Source of the DNA: Agrostemma githago
Lineage: Eukaryota; Streptophyta; Magnoliopsida; Caryophyllales; Caryophyllaceae
Assembly: GCA_958450325.1 (NCBI GenBank)
Contig: OY288262.1
Span: 6,243,142-6,307,141, forward strand
Reading direction: 5' to 3'
DNA length: 64,000 nucleotides
Every line of letters starts with the position of its first letter. The first letter of the stretch is position 1. Made by a program: the position numbers and the translations under genes. Shown here one piece after another: positions 21,993 to 34,027 of this stretch. Below the pieces are notes generated by a model. It saw only the letters and a program-made list of their open reading frames with translations, was not told the DNA's origin and made no database searches.

Positions 21993-23804
21993 TGTTGTGT
22001 GCCAAATTTGGCCAATTTTTCCACCCATTTAGACCCATTTTCCTTTTGCTTTTATGAGATTCATGTGCGATTAATGTCGTATTCTAGTCTTTCTCACTCT
22101 AGCGGTCTCTCTTGTGAATTTTACGTGTTTTTTGGTAGCTTTCCTATTATTTTGATAGCAATTCATTGTTCGAGAGCATGCTCGAGCTTACATAGACACA
22201 AGGGAGTGCAATATCGTTCAAAACATGTCACAAAGCAAAAGTTCAAGCATCGAAGGGTGAAGCCTTGAGCAAAAGGGCAAAACTATAGTCCATTGGACAT
22301 CTTCACCAGCAAGGTCAAACTTCAAATGGATATATCGATGCAATTTCAGTTGGAGGTGAAAGCATATCTTCTTAGCTTTCCAAAACATATCACAGGCCCC
22401 AATCGAAGATCAAACGAAAGAGTTATGGCTCTCTAAAGTCACAGGACGAAGTTTCACCCGATGAGATCTGACCGGGCGAAATTCCCCCTACAAGATTTTC
22501 GAGTTTTTGGTCAGATTTTTCACCGGGCGAAACTTTGCCTGATGAAATTTTGATCTGGCGAAACTTCGCCCGATGGTGTCTCCTCCCTATATCGTCATTT
22601 CGGACAAAAAATCTCACCGCGCGAAACTTCGCTCGACGGTAGTTCGACCATATTGGAGATAGTCCGCAGGTCAAAACTTCACCCTATAAATTAAGATCCA
22701 AAGATCAAAGTTTCATTTCAAGGGCAAACATCTGTTTTGGGCTTTATTTTAATGATCCATTAAGGCTTTATAATTAAACCCTAGCTTTCTACCACATATG
22801 CTTCATTAGATCTAGTAACTCTCTATTAGCTTAGCCTACTCTCTATCATCCTACTCTAGTAACAACATTAGTCTAGTCTTAGATCTAATTGAAAATTGAA
22901 GGGTTTGCAAGGATTTGGTGACAAAAATTCTTGTATTTCTTCTTCTTCTTCAAGCTTATTAATTTATGAATCTTCATCTTCTTTGTAGTGTCAATTCTCC
23001 ATTGTTGATACTTTCTCATCTTTCTCTCTTTTCTAATTAGTTTTTCCTCTAGTTTCTTCTTTAGTTACTTTTTTTCTTTAGTTTTTCTTGTGTTGTTTTT
23101 TTCTAGATTATGGATTTTATTCTTGGTTTTCTTTTCCTCTTATTTGTGCTAGATTAAATTTTGTTCTCAATTTCTAGTATGAATTGTTTTAGTTCATTTT
23201 CTCTCTCCTCTGTTTATAATGAAACCCGCGTGAATAGTGTATAGATTTTAGTTAGGGGGTTAAGGGATGAGGAATTTGGATAACATGAATTAATGATTCT
23301 CGTGATTGTATACACTTGGATTGGTTTGTCTAATTTGGAATTGTTTATGTGTTGACTTTACTTGATCAATTTAGTTGACTCGTATTCACCTGAATCAATA
23401 CGGAGAAACTCAGGGCTTGGATAATTTCGGTTAGAGATTTAGCTTTCTCATCACGAAATGGGCTTTAGTGAGGTTGGGTTGAGAAACCGAAAGGTGACTC
23501 GCTTCTTATCGAATGTGTATCGTTTGCTTGATTCCTTGTTTATGTATCTCATTTCTGATTCCCCAACTTCTCCTAACATCTTTCCTTTATTTGATTTCTC
23601 TTAGTTATTCAAGTCTCGTTCTCTTTAGTTTAGTTCTTGACCACCTAAAACCCGTCTTAGACCCCAACATACTTGGACTTAGACTCGATCGACTTTACAT
23701 AGACGTCCATGAGGATCGATCCCGACTTACCGCTACTACATTAGTTAGGTTAGTCAGTGTTACAAATATTATTTGACTGTGTGGGTCGCGACGCCCGTGC
23801 ATCA
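21993..23804 (+). mobile_element. Solo LTR, 1.81 kb, TSD GTGGG
   Basis: It starts TGTTGTGTGCC and ends CCCGTGCATCA. It is flanked by perfect GTGGG duplications (21,988-21,992 and 23,805-23,809). The TATA-like CTATAAATT at 22,684-22,692 and a GGATCGATCCC block near 23,713 give plus orientation and resemble the Athila-type LTRs here. Palindromic GGCGAA-AC-TTCGCC sites sit upstream of the TATA box. There is no internal region. Confidence 0.8.
22446..22635. promoter_or_regulatory. GGCGAA-NN-TTCGCC dyad sites upstream of the LTR TATA box
   Basis: There is one perfect site (GGCGAAACTTCGCC, 22,557-22,570) and about five imperfect ones (CGAAGTTTCACCC, GGGCGAAATTCCCC, GGGCGAAACTTTGCC, GCGAAACTTCGCTC and others). 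Their position, between about 50 and 240 bp upstream of the TATA-like box, matches the dyad arrays of the other Athila-type LTRs. The spacing is less regular. Confidence 0.45.
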
Positions 23805-23809
23805 GTGGG

Positions 23810-24954
23810 TATCGCATCATATCCGTCCCAGTTGAAATGGGTACGGGTAGAGTTTTCCCCTTGGATATCTCCATACTAATCATGTTAATTTCATAGGCGG
23901 ATTGAAAACACAAAATCACAATGAAAGACTATCAAAGTTTTGCGGGTTTAACCCGATAATACTATCTTAATACTCCATCATATACCAGAAAACTAAATTC
24001 TGGATCAATAGTTTTTTTTTCCATTGGAAACGGAAATTCGAAGACTTACAAATAGCATACTTATAGTTTTAGATAAAGATTAAAACATATGATGAATGCT
24101 ATGAGGTGAACAAGTGAGAAGTTTCTATTCTTCTGCGATTTCGTTCCTCGTGAGTCTTATACCATACATTCCAATCACAAGTCAAGACGCAACTTCCAGA
24201 GTCATCGACCACATCGATATACTATCCAATGACTGCTGCCTCGGCTACGCTGCAAATTTTTCACACAAAAGTTCAAATGGGTATAGATTCAAGTAAAGAG
24301 ATCCACATTCCGCAAAGAAACAAACGCTCTAAAAAGTTGGAATAAAATCTTAGGAAAGACGGGGTTAGGAATATTGTTCAACTATCGGGTTACCCTAATT
24401 GTCGACTTTTAAGTTATTGACAGTAACGAATTGATTATAGAAATTTTAACGGGTTTTTCAGTCGCACAATGAATAATATACATATTGGCCTTATATAGTA
24501 TAAATTGTCGTAATAATTTTTCTGAACCCTTCTTAGGAACTCCATTTTCACTATTCCTCCCATGCAGAGGACTGGCCTAGGTAAGACCCTAAACTTCATT
24601 TTCCTGTTCCATGAAAAATAATTTCATCACTGACACAATTTTAGCATTGTCGAGCCTGGTAATCAATTAATCTGTATTAATAGGGTAGACTACATTTTTT
24701 CGAATTTCTTTTCTATGACGATGCAAGTTGGGTAATGAGTCCAAAAAAGGAAAGTTTCCGAGAGAGAAGTTTATATACGAAAGCCTCAAAAAGGAAACCA
24801 AGTGATAAATTCGTGAACAAAGGCCTCCAAATCTTAGCGGTAACAGTACAGCTTTTATCATCATGGATCTACTTGAAGAAATTCATATCTCCACAATCAA
24901 TGAGAAGGAATAATCTCATTTTTCAATTATTCAACCAGTTTGTTGTAACGGAAG
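23810..24954. other. Spacer, no supported gene
   Basis: AT-rich sequence. Short frames on both strands near 24,114-24,296 and 24,667-25,055 are unrecognised and unsupported by splice signals. Confidence 0.35.
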
Positions 24955-25095
24955 CATCCAATGTTCGCATTTGTGATTGTTTTCTGGTTATAAAAGCCGA
25001 GAGCACCCTAAATATATATAGGGAGCATATGTTTACTAATTTGGCTAACATTTGAACTTTAATGAACATGTCATCATCAAAGTACCTAGAAATTA
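24955..25095 (+). repeat. Direct copy of the palindrome-centre sequence
   Basis: This stretch (ATGTTCGCATTTGTGATTG... to ...GTACCTAGAAATTATTG) matches 25,988-26,118 closely in direct orientation. It also matches the start of the right arm at 26,123 in inverse orientation, so the unit is present three times within 1.2 kb. Confidence 0.7.
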
Positions 25096-25395
25096 TTGTT
25101 AGGAACGGAAAAGTAAAAGTTAGATGCGAAATGTAAAAGTTAGTAGAACGATAAATTGAAGAGTTAGTAATGTTAGTATGTACAAAATGAAAAGAAGATT
25201 AGAGATTAGAAAATGGGGTTTGACACCCTCAACTTACATGTTAATAGTCTCATGAATAGGATCGTGTAGTGTCGTCGTAGGCAAGGGAGCGATTTGAGAT
25301 ATGTAAGGTGAGTTAGGGTGTGATTGAGGAGAGTATATTAACTCGGTTTTTGCGTGAAGATGAAGCACCAAAGATGTGTGAGAAATATAGAATTC

Positions 25396-26785
25396 TGCAC
25401 TCAAGATTGATGAATCTCTTGAAAGGGAACATAGAGTATTTTCCTTCTTAGGTCTTTTTATTTCAACATTTGAAGTCAGTGACGAGATCCAAGAAGTTAT
25501 ATGTGCATCCAGCTACGACATAATTCCTGAAGAATTCAGATACTATTCCTCATAGAATGATTATGACTATTCCGCGTTGGATGAAGCCTATCCAACCGCT
25601 TGATGTAGCAAAGGAAACACTGATCCTTCCATTCCTGAGACTGTAGTCTATAAGACGGAATGAAGCCTATGCATTCTCCAAGAGATTCATGTGCAACCAT
25701 TTCAAGGTTGATATTCTTAGTGCTAAATTATGTAATCATTTCATATCATTTACCTAAATTGTTGTACTATCTCCTTATATTATTATAGGCTTATCCGTTT
25801 TATGACAGCGAAGACTGAGCCTAAGCTTCCTGTTTATTCTGCAAAGGTTGTTCGCTTCAGCTTCGGATGTCGAAAACCTTTCAAACAGTACGAAACCTGT
25901 TGCTCTAGGTACTATGATGATGACATGTTCGTATGGAATTATACTTTACCTGCATATCCCATGACCAAGGTGAGTCGTCTTACACTGTTGAACGTTCGCA
26001 TTTGTGACTGTTTTCTGGTTATAAAAGCCGAGAGCACCCTAAATATAGGGAGTATATGTTTAGTAATTTGGCTAACATTGAACTTGAATGAACATGTTAT
26101 CATCATAGTACCTAGAAATTAGTAAACATATACTCCCTATATTTAGGGTGCTCTCGGCTTTTATAACCAGAAAACGGTTACGAATGCAAATGTTCAAGGG
26201 TGTAAGATGGCTCACCTGGGTCATGGGATATACAGGTAAAGTATAATTTCATACGAACATGTCATCATCATAGTACCTAGAGCAACATGTTTCGTACTGT
26301 TTGAAAGGTTTTCAACATCTGAAGCTGAATCGAACAACCTTTGCAGAATAAACAGGAAGCTTAGGCTCAGTCTCCACTGTCATAAAACGGACAAGCCTAT
26401 AATATAAGTAGACAGTACAACAATTTAGGTAAATGATATGAAATGATTACATAATTGAGCCCTAAGAATATCAACCTTGAAATGGTTGCGCATGAATCTC
26501 TTGGACAATGCATAGGCTCCATTCCGTCTTATAGACTACAGTCTCGGGAATGGAAGGATCAGTGTTTCCTTTGCTACATCAAGCGGTTGGATAGGCTTCA
26601 TCCAACGCGGAATAGTCATAATCATTCTCTGAGGAATAGTATCTGAATTCTTCAGGAATTATGTTGTAGCTTGATGCACATATAACTTCTTCGATCTCGT
26701 CACTGATTTCAAATGTTGAAATAAAAAACCTAAGAAGGAAAATACTCTATGTTCCCTTTCAAGAGATTCATCAATCTTGAGTGCA
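25396..26785. repeat. Large near-perfect inverted repeat (arms about 665 bp, 60-bp spacer)
   Basis: The left arm 25,396-26,062 and right arm 26,123-26,785 are reverse complements along their full length with scattered substitutions. The arms end at TGCACTCAAG and CTTGAGTGCA. The spacer is about 60 bp. RNA across it would fold into a hairpin of over 600 bp. Each arm carries the same exon-like segment. It is not a typical MITE, because the terminal sequences are unremarkable and no target duplication was found. Confidence 0.8.
25801..25974 (+). pseudogene. Exon-like segment inside the palindrome arm
   Basis: An acceptor-like TTATTATAG/GCTTATCC is followed by an open frame (MTAKTEPKLPVYSAKVV, then RYYDDDMFVWNYTLPAYP) that stops at a good donor, ACCAAG/GTGAGT. 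Upstream in the arm (25,465-25,700) a second frame reads EVICASSYDIIPEEF and further acidic residues with scattered stops. The mirror copy is at about 26,215-26,390. I do not recognise the protein. It looks like a decayed host-gene fragment. Confidence 0.35.
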
Positions 26786-27708
26786 TCGCTTCTGCAACAA
26801 AGTTAATCATATAAACAACAATCATCATCTCATATTAACTAATAAATCTCGTCACCATAGGCAACAAAGTTAATCATATAAACAATAATCATCAAAATTG
26901 AAAACAAAGCAATTAACCTGGAATGAATAAACATCATCTCACATAAACACAATAAAACCCCAAAATTGAAAATCAATCAATCAATGAAACCTAGAAAAAA
27001 AACACAAACCCTGAATCCCATAAACAACTTTCCCCAATCAGTAAATTTAGACTAATCAAGTAATCTGTAATTGTAAAAACACAATAATTAAAAACCCTTT
27101 CAAAAAGATTTCGACTTCAGACAACATGCGTAAAATAAAATTGAAAGACATAGAAACACCTATGAAATTCAATCAAATGGTTTAGATTCAGTATGCTCTT
27201 GAAGATGAAAAAGAAAGAAGAAGAAGGAAGATGGAAGAAGAAGAATTAAAATCAAAAGTATAATAGAACTAACCATGTCATAAGCTTTCCACCTCCACCA
27301 TCCAACGAATAAGACGGACCTTTAGACCTTTAGACCGGAACAACTGGTTTACAAGCATAACATCGAAAATCCAAATACTAGTTTAATCCCGCTTCATGAC
27401 CTAAACATTCTAAAGACAAAAAAATATGGCGAGTTGATAGGGACGGATGTGGGGTTTGGATCTAGTATGTACTTGATGGAAGAAGGCTGAAGAAGAAAGA
27501 AGAAAGGATCGAAGGATGGAGAAGATCGGAGGAGGAAAAGGGAAGAGTACTGTGCATCACATGCTGAGCACGGATGTTACTGCTCTATTGTTCACAATTT
27601 CCACTATATATAGTACCCAATTTCTCACATTTATTACTTATTTTCTTACCCAATTTTCTTAAACTAATCTTTCTACTAATGATGACAGTCGTCAAGCCTA
27701 AATGGGTT
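26786..27708. other. Spacer with an inverted copy of 10,220-10,375
   Basis: About 26,960-27,115 is the reverse complement of about 10,220-10,375. Shared landmarks are AAAGGGTTTTTAATTATTGTG, TTACAGATTACTTGATTAG and TCATTGATTGATTGATTTTC. The rest is purine-rich and non-coding as far as I can see. Confidence 0.6.
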
Positions 27709-27990
27709 TGTGGGTGTTCACTGGTCCATACCCAGACCGGATAGACCCGAAAAACGGTCACCCCAAAAAATCCAAACTCGGAAATCGGAGCAGTTAGAAG
27801 GGGGTTCGGACCTGATCTGACCGGACCTCTTTAGGTTAATGTTTGGATCGGACATGACCGAAAAAATAGACTGATTTTTTTAAGTATGGACCAGACTGGA
27901 AACCACAAATAAACTTTTTGGAGACCCGAAGACCTAACCGGTATGTGTCCGGTCGATTTATCGGTCCGGACCACTTTTTGAACATCCCTA
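27709..27990. mobile_element. hAT-type MITE, diverged relative of the one at 4829
   Basis: Ends TGTGGGTGTTCA and TGAACATCCCTA correspond to the TAGGGGTGTTC ends of the 4829-5097 element. The flanks AATGGGTT (27,701-27,708) and AATGGGTC (27,991-27,998) are an 8-bp duplication with one mismatch. The interior is rich in GGTCCGGACC-like sequence. Confidence 0.75.
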
Positions 27991-28103
27991 AATGGGTCGG
28001 ATCGGGAATGGGTCGGTCAGTCGACTGGGTCAGTGTGATTTTTTCGTTGATTCTCGAGTTTCGTGATAATAAATTAGGGTTAATTACGTGTTTAATCATA
28101 TAA

Positions 28104-28881
28104 CTAGGTATGTGGCCCGTGAAATTCACGGGATTATCTGTTTCAATTTTTTTTATCGTATTGTTAATATATTTCTGACCAAGTGTTGTAAAATAATTCA
28201 GCTAAAAAAATTGTCATGAACTTACAAAATTCATATAAAGCCAGTAGTTAATTCATACTCTGTATCTTACAAAATTGAAGAAAATGTTCAAAAAATAAAA
28301 CGAATGAAATGTAAAACAAAATTCTCAATTATTTGTGTCATTCATTGTTTTATACTCCTATTATTTTTTTAGTTCTAATATTAAGTTTTTAATGCTAAAT
28401 AATATAATTATTCATTTTAACTTTGACTGATCAATACGATAAAAGTTTTGTTTGTCATTTCTTAATTCTTTTTAGAAAACTATTAAGTTTTCTGAAGAAT
28501 AATTAATTATGCTTAAGTGAAATATTAAGTTGTATATGTCATTTCCTTACTAATTTTTTTTATTGATGATTTTTCTTTAATTAGACTCAAATATTTATCA
28601 TCCTTAGTATGCTGCTTTGATTAACACTTTGCCACTTAGTCCTGTTATTAAATTTTGATGTTTAAGACAAAAGTAGATGAAAAGTTGTAACCTCCAAATG
28701 ATTAAGTAATTTTTTTTTTCAAAAATCATTAATTTTTATCAATAACAATAAATTATTTTTAATAAAAAAATAAGAATTAATAAAGATAAATTTAAGTAAA
28801 AAAACGGTAAAAAAAATTAAACCATCCGCCACATAGCAAAAAAAATTAATGCATAAAAATGCTTCTACTAATATATATAGA
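28104..28881 (-). mobile_element. Short non-autonomous Helitron
   Basis: On the minus strand it begins TCTATATATATTAG and ends with the hairpin CCCGTGAATTTCACGGG, eight bases and CTAG. It sits between A (28,103) and T (28,882). A TC start, a hairpin near a CTRR end and insertion between A and T are Helitron hallmarks. There is no coding capacity. The same 3' hairpin recurs at 29,794 and 47,512. The 5' end is chosen by fit to the TC/T rule and is less certain than the 3' end. Confidence 0.6.
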
Positions 28882-29793
28882 TTATAAATTTATCTAATAA
28901 AAAATTTAATAATATATTTTTCAATAAAAGGTAAATGAAAATTTTGGATTAATGTTTTAATGGAAGAGGCAGAAGTCACTCAATAAAAAATTTGATGGGG
29001 AAAAGAAACATTTTAACTACTAAAGCATAATAAAGCGTGTAATAAAAATTTAATAGTCAAGCGTTAAAATATACTCCCTCCGAGTTACTATCGTTGACAC
29101 GTATTCTTTTTTGGGCTGAGTTTAATCTTGTATCTCCTTTCCACTTTTGGCCATAAATATGTGGTTTTCACCTTCATCCACCCATTTCTCTCTCTTCATA
29201 ATTATTTTTTTAACCACTTATTTTTCCTTCCTAATTTTTCACCCCAAAATTAAATGAGTCAATCATAGAAACACGAAAGAAGTATAAATTAGTTAGTTCA
29301 GTATGAATATCTTAATACTATATAATCTAATTATTCATATTAAATTTGATTGATTATCGTTACGACGAAAGTAAATTAAATGACGAAACAATCAAACTAT
29401 TAATTTTATTAGAAAACTATTACGTTTTCTTATGAATAATGCATTATGCTTAAGTGAAATATTAAGTTTTGCTTATCATATCCTTACTATTTTTTTTGTT
29501 GTTGATTTACCTTTGAACTAAAATATTAAATACATCACCCAAATAATTGTAATCCTTAATATGCTACTTTGATTAACACTTAAATTTGAAACTTCTTCTT
29601 AATTATATTTTGTAAATTTCTTCAAATTTCAATATAAATAAAAGTACACTCTTATGAATACAAAATTCATGAGATTTAAAGTTAACTTGAAATGTATTTA
29701 TATAATAATCAATATAAAAATCAATTAAAATAAAATTATTATGCCTGAAAAATGAGAAATTCTAGACTTGATTATTGACTTCGCATAAGTTCA
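28882..29793. other. AT-rich Helitron-related sequence
   Basis: Much of this stretch is a diverged copy of sequence found also at 47,512-48,290 (landmarks TTAACTTTGACTGATCA, ACGACGAAAGTAAATTAAATG and AATTATGCTTAA). There are no genes. Confidence 0.5.
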
Positions 29794-29830
29794 CTAGGTA
29801 CATCACCCGTGAAATTCACGGGATTATCCG
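29794..29830 (-). mobile_element. Helitron 3' terminus
   Basis: On the minus strand CCCGTGAATTTCACGGG is followed by TGATGTAC and CTAG, with A at 29,793 beyond it. The hairpin is identical to the one at 28,104 and differs slightly from the one at 47,512. The 5' end of this copy was not located. Confidence 0.5.
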
Positions 29831-30329
29831 CTTAAAAATTGTGTACGTTGATTTTTGTAAATCATCCACCAAGTCGTTTTGTGAATGTATATACAGAGTA
29901 GTTGTCTGAAATTACATGTGGATCGATTTCGTATTTAACGGAATTGGACATAGTTGAAATGTAGCTTCGACTGCAATAATTGGATAATGGAAATAGTTCA
30001 TAAAGTGGCTTGTTATTACAAGCAAAAGTGCAATCCCTCTTCTACTAAGAGGATAGGAAATGCTCAGGTGTCAAGCTCTCAAGCATTTTTTTCCCTCCAA
30101 AAACAGCACTACTAACACTACTACTTAAATAAGGAAACAAATGAACTACAAATACTAAATTCAAGTAGTTAGAATTTTTTATCTCATAATATTTGGAGTA
30201 TTATTATATTACGGAGTATCTTCTAATTTCTTAACAAAATTTCTAATGATTTGAATAAATATAAGGGAATATATTTCGATTCGTGCCAGTTGACTTTGTG
30301 TTTTAGAAAAAAATCAAATAATCAGGTAA

Positions 30330-30600
30330 AAATTATGTTATTATTAGGTTTGTAAAAAAATATTCATCAAAATATTAGTCATAGATACGGAGTATTAAAT
30401 GAGATTGCTCGATTACCTTTATTATTATTAAAATTTTAATTTTTTAATTAAATAATTAGGTAAAAACTATAAAATGTTATTATTAGGTTTGTAAAAAAAA
30501 ATGTATTCATTAAAATATTACTAATAGATACGAAGTATTAAATGAGATTACTCGATTATCTTTATTATGATTGAAATTTTAATTTTTTTTGTCAAATAAA
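30330..30600. repeat. Tandem duplication, two units of about 140 bp
   Basis: TTATTAGGTTTGTAAAAAA...ATAGATACGGAGTATTAAATGAGATT...CTCGATTA is repeated twice with small changes. Confidence 0.6.
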
Positions 30601-30968
30601 AATGTAAATAAGATTAAAAATATGAAAATCTAATAGGTTATCCATTATATATTTTTAAATAATCACTAATATAAAATTCTAAATATACCATGCATTATTG
30701 AGTGGGATCGATTAAAAATCTGAAAAATTAATAGGTTATCAATTACATACGTATGAGTATTTATAAAATATTATGGATTAAAGTGATGTATTTTGTGAGT
30801 ATTGATTTCGTGATATAAAAGAACTTTTATTTACTATCTTGGAAAAATTTAGGAAAAATATAATTACCTCAATTATCTTGATTAAAAATTTGAAAAAGTT
30901 AATAGGTTATCAATTAGTTAGGAACGAGAATTTTTAAGCAATGCATTAAAAATAAATTTTTACAATTA

Positions 30969-30998
30969 CCGTGCATTATTGCACGGGAACTATACTAG
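30969..30998 (+). mobile_element. Helitron 3' terminus (plus strand)
   Basis: The hairpin CCGTGCA-TTAT-TGCACGG is followed by GAACTATA and CTAG, with T next. This is a different hairpin from the minus-strand Helitrons. It abuts the end of the RPA-like gene wreck. The 5' end was not located. Confidence 0.5.
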
Positions 30999-31314
30999 TA
31001 TTAAAATTAACAATAAGTGTGGCGGTGTTCCTTTTTCTTTGCTGGTGTTTAGATAGTTGTTGGCCTTCTAGGGATCTATCCTCCATCGCTTTTGTTTCTG
31101 TGTCATGTTCAAATTTGTTAGTTGCATTGTTTTTTATTTTTGGTGCTAAAAGAAACTTTTACATACTCGTCTAGCTAGTCCGATTGACTCGTCTTCATTT
31201 TGCGGTGGGTATTCCATATGGGGTTCTTCAATTTTTTTGAGGTTGTTTTCTTTGGTCCATCTTCAGAAGCCTGATTCCAAATATATTTTCAAAAGTGTTA
31301 AATGTAAAGTGTAC

Positions 31315-32872
31315 TGATGGGAGGGATTTGTCGTCAATCCTACCAACAAATAAAACCAACTAATCCTAACTGGGTAGATAGGGCAAGTCGGGTCGAATCC
31401 ACAGGGACGGAAAGAGGTGTCTGGACTACGGCTACCCCAAATACAAGACTAGGTTAACTAAGCCAAACAACTAGAACGATAAAAAGGGATAAAACTATGA
31501 CTAGGAACGAACTAAGTATAACAACTAAAGCTAAATGATTCAACTAACTAGAGAAACAATGACTAAGACGAATAAGAAAACAAATAGGAAAAGAACTAGG
31601 ATTAGGTCGGGTTCAAGGGTGATGAAATGATCAAGGAAGATCAAAGGTGAAAGGGTAGTCAAGCTATCTAGGTATAATCCGGGCTCTCGCTCCAAAACCG
31701 ACCTAGAGGTTCCTCGTTCTCGCGCAAGAACTCATCCTAGCAACATACAAGGTCACAAGAGAAAGGCAAGAAAACATGCATTTGCAACTACAAGACATTC
31801 AAGCATTTAATCAAACATGACACATGCATAAAACCAAGAAGCAACCAAAACAACCACCAACATCTTACACAAACTCTTAATCACCCATTAGAACACCCAA
31901 TCCCCCTACTAATCCTAGCAAGAGGACTACTCACTCATGTTCAAGATAGTAAACCCAACAACCATAATGAAACAAACATAAACATGAACATTCATAATGG
32001 ATTATTGAAGATTACTAAACATAAACACAATTGAAAACTAAATAGAAGAGATTAGGGAGAAGATGAATTATACCAAAACAAAAGGATGAACAAAAGTTTG
32101 AATCTTTGCATAAATAAACCCAAAGGAAGACGTCCAATGTTGTCAATAGAGTAGATCAACCCAAAAAGTCTTCAATATTACAAAGATGGAACTAAGATTA
32201 AACTAAGATCTAGGAGTAATTAAAGAGAGATTAAACTAATCTACACTAATCTAACCTAAATTAGTCTACGGTTTAGTGGGTAATGTAAAGGATAATCAAT
32301 CATCCTTAAGACAATACAAGAGGGGGGTATATATAGGGTTACAAGAATAGGGGAGGCGGAAAACTGAAACAGCGGCTGAACTGGGCCCTTCCCGGCCGGG
32401 AAGAAGGTGATCCCGGTCGGGATGGATTGGTCCCGGTCGGGATGGACATGGTCCCGGCCGGGATTGGCCTCCAGGAGCTCGTCTTTGCTTTGCTCTTCAT
32501 CTCGATCGTGATGGCCCTCATCCCGACCGGGATGGTTCTTGTAGGCTTCAAATATAGTCTCATAGGTCCCCACTTGCTCTCCCTAGGCTTCTCATAGATT
32601 CTCGGTGCTCGGGAATGGGTCCAAATGGCTCGGGAATGAGTCACAAGGGCTCGGGATCGAGTCTAAGCCATCGAGTGATCGTCGCTTCTCTTCGTTGGCT
32701 CCAAATGTGTCGGAAACGAGTCGGAATCGTTCCATTTTTCTAAAATTGGTCTTAGGAACCTAAAACAGACTAGAAGAAGCGTAAGTAGCCTCGAAAACCG
32801 CTCCAAAGAGCGATTCCACAAGAGAAACCGGGACCAAACACAAGGAAAAAGCACTACCAACCACACTTATCA
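31315..32872 (-). repeat. 3' LTR of element B
   Basis: It is 1,558 bp. It differs from the 5' copy by substitutions and by about 30 extra bases near 32,580-32,610 that the 5' copy lacks between short GCTC repeats. The TATA-like TATATATAG is at 32,328-32,336 on the minus strand. Confidence 0.9.
32389..32532. promoter_or_regulatory. TCCCG-NN-CGGGA dyad array in the 3' LTR of B
   Basis: Sites with arms TCCCG/CGGGA start at 32,390, 32,411, 32,431, 32,452 and 32,521, with a decayed one (TCTCGATCGTGA) at 32,499. Steps are 21, 20, 21, 47 and 22 bp. On the minus strand the array lies immediately upstream of the TATA-like box. The centre is GG, GC, GT or AC. Confidence 0.65.
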
Positions 32873-32888
32873 ACTCCCCCACACTTAA
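32873..32888 (-). other. Polypurine tract of element B
   Basis: The minus strand reads TTAAGTGTGGGGGAGT directly before the 3' LTR (TGATAAGTG). A near copy lies at 36,494-36,511. Confidence 0.75.
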
Positions 32889-34022
32889 CCCTTACTCGCC
32901 CTCGAGTAAGCACGAACTAACTACTAAACTAATAAGAACTAAAATACTAGCCGAGCGGGTATTAGCGCACCCAACGCCCTTTCAACTCACGCAAGAACAC
33001 TTAGAGGAAAAGTGCTCTCCGCAAGGCAAGTGAGGTCTTGCGACAAAACTGTGGATACAACTGAACACGAAAACAAACAAACAAACAAACAAGCAAACAA
33101 ACAACCAAGCAAACAAACAAACAAACAATCGGTTGCATCCAAAAAGAAACAAATACCGTTTCCCTCAACAAAGCGGTGAAAGAACCACCGGTTAAGGACT
33201 CAAGGCCAGTGACAACGTTCCCAAGCTAATAACACAAATCGATATGAACAAAACCCTAATAGTATGACAACAAAGCAATAAAAAACGTTGGTAACTTACC
33301 TAGGTCCTCCTAACCTTCTAAGAACATACTACGGGACGATAGGCGGGATGGAAAAAGGATGAACCATGGAGTTAGTCGACATTGTAGGTAAGTGAAACCC
33401 CGCCCCCTTTAGCGATGAGCCAAGAGGGTCGTCCCATGCTCAAGAATCGCCTAACTAGTCCAAGTAAAAAGGTGAATAATCAAACCAATTCCGAACACGA
33501 TCACCTAAGGGACGGGACTCGGCAACCAAGGCCTTTTCACTCCGTGGGTGGTCAAAATGCAAATCCCGTAGTAAATCCCTAGTAGACTAGGTGGACACAA
33601 GGTAAAGAACCAACGAAACTATTGATTTCAAGTCATTCTACTAGACTAAAGTCCAAGACTCGATTCATATCACTAGAAAGGGAAAGTAAACACTTGCGCA
33701 CTAGCCTCGAAACTGGATTTTCGAAAACCTTTTTCTACACTAGACACAAACTACACATCACAAAACAAAGACGCAACAAAAATGAAAGAAAATGAGACAA
33801 ACACAACAAAAAAAAACAAAAAAAAACAAAACAAAAGAAAACAAAAACATAAAGAAAACAAACACCACCCCGAAACTTCCAAACAAGCCACCACATCAAC
33901 CACAAACTTCAAAAAGCTCCACCCGAGCATACACCATCACAAAACATCCTCCAAACTCCACAAAAAGAAAAAAAGGAGAAAGAGATAGAAGGATAATACT
34001 AGATGTCAAGAGCTTTCCGAAA
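32889..34022. other. 3' untranslated interior of element B with simple repeats
   Basis: Non-coding. A (CAAA)n microsatellite lies at about 33,066-33,128. An A-rich tract at about 33,780-33,860 yields Lys/Asn-rich frames that I do not regard as genes. Confidence 0.5.
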
Positions 34023-34027
34023 CTTAT

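Noticed and set aside
33782..34022. Lys/Asn/Thr-rich frame
   Set aside because: Produced by A-rich simple sequence in the 3' region of element B.
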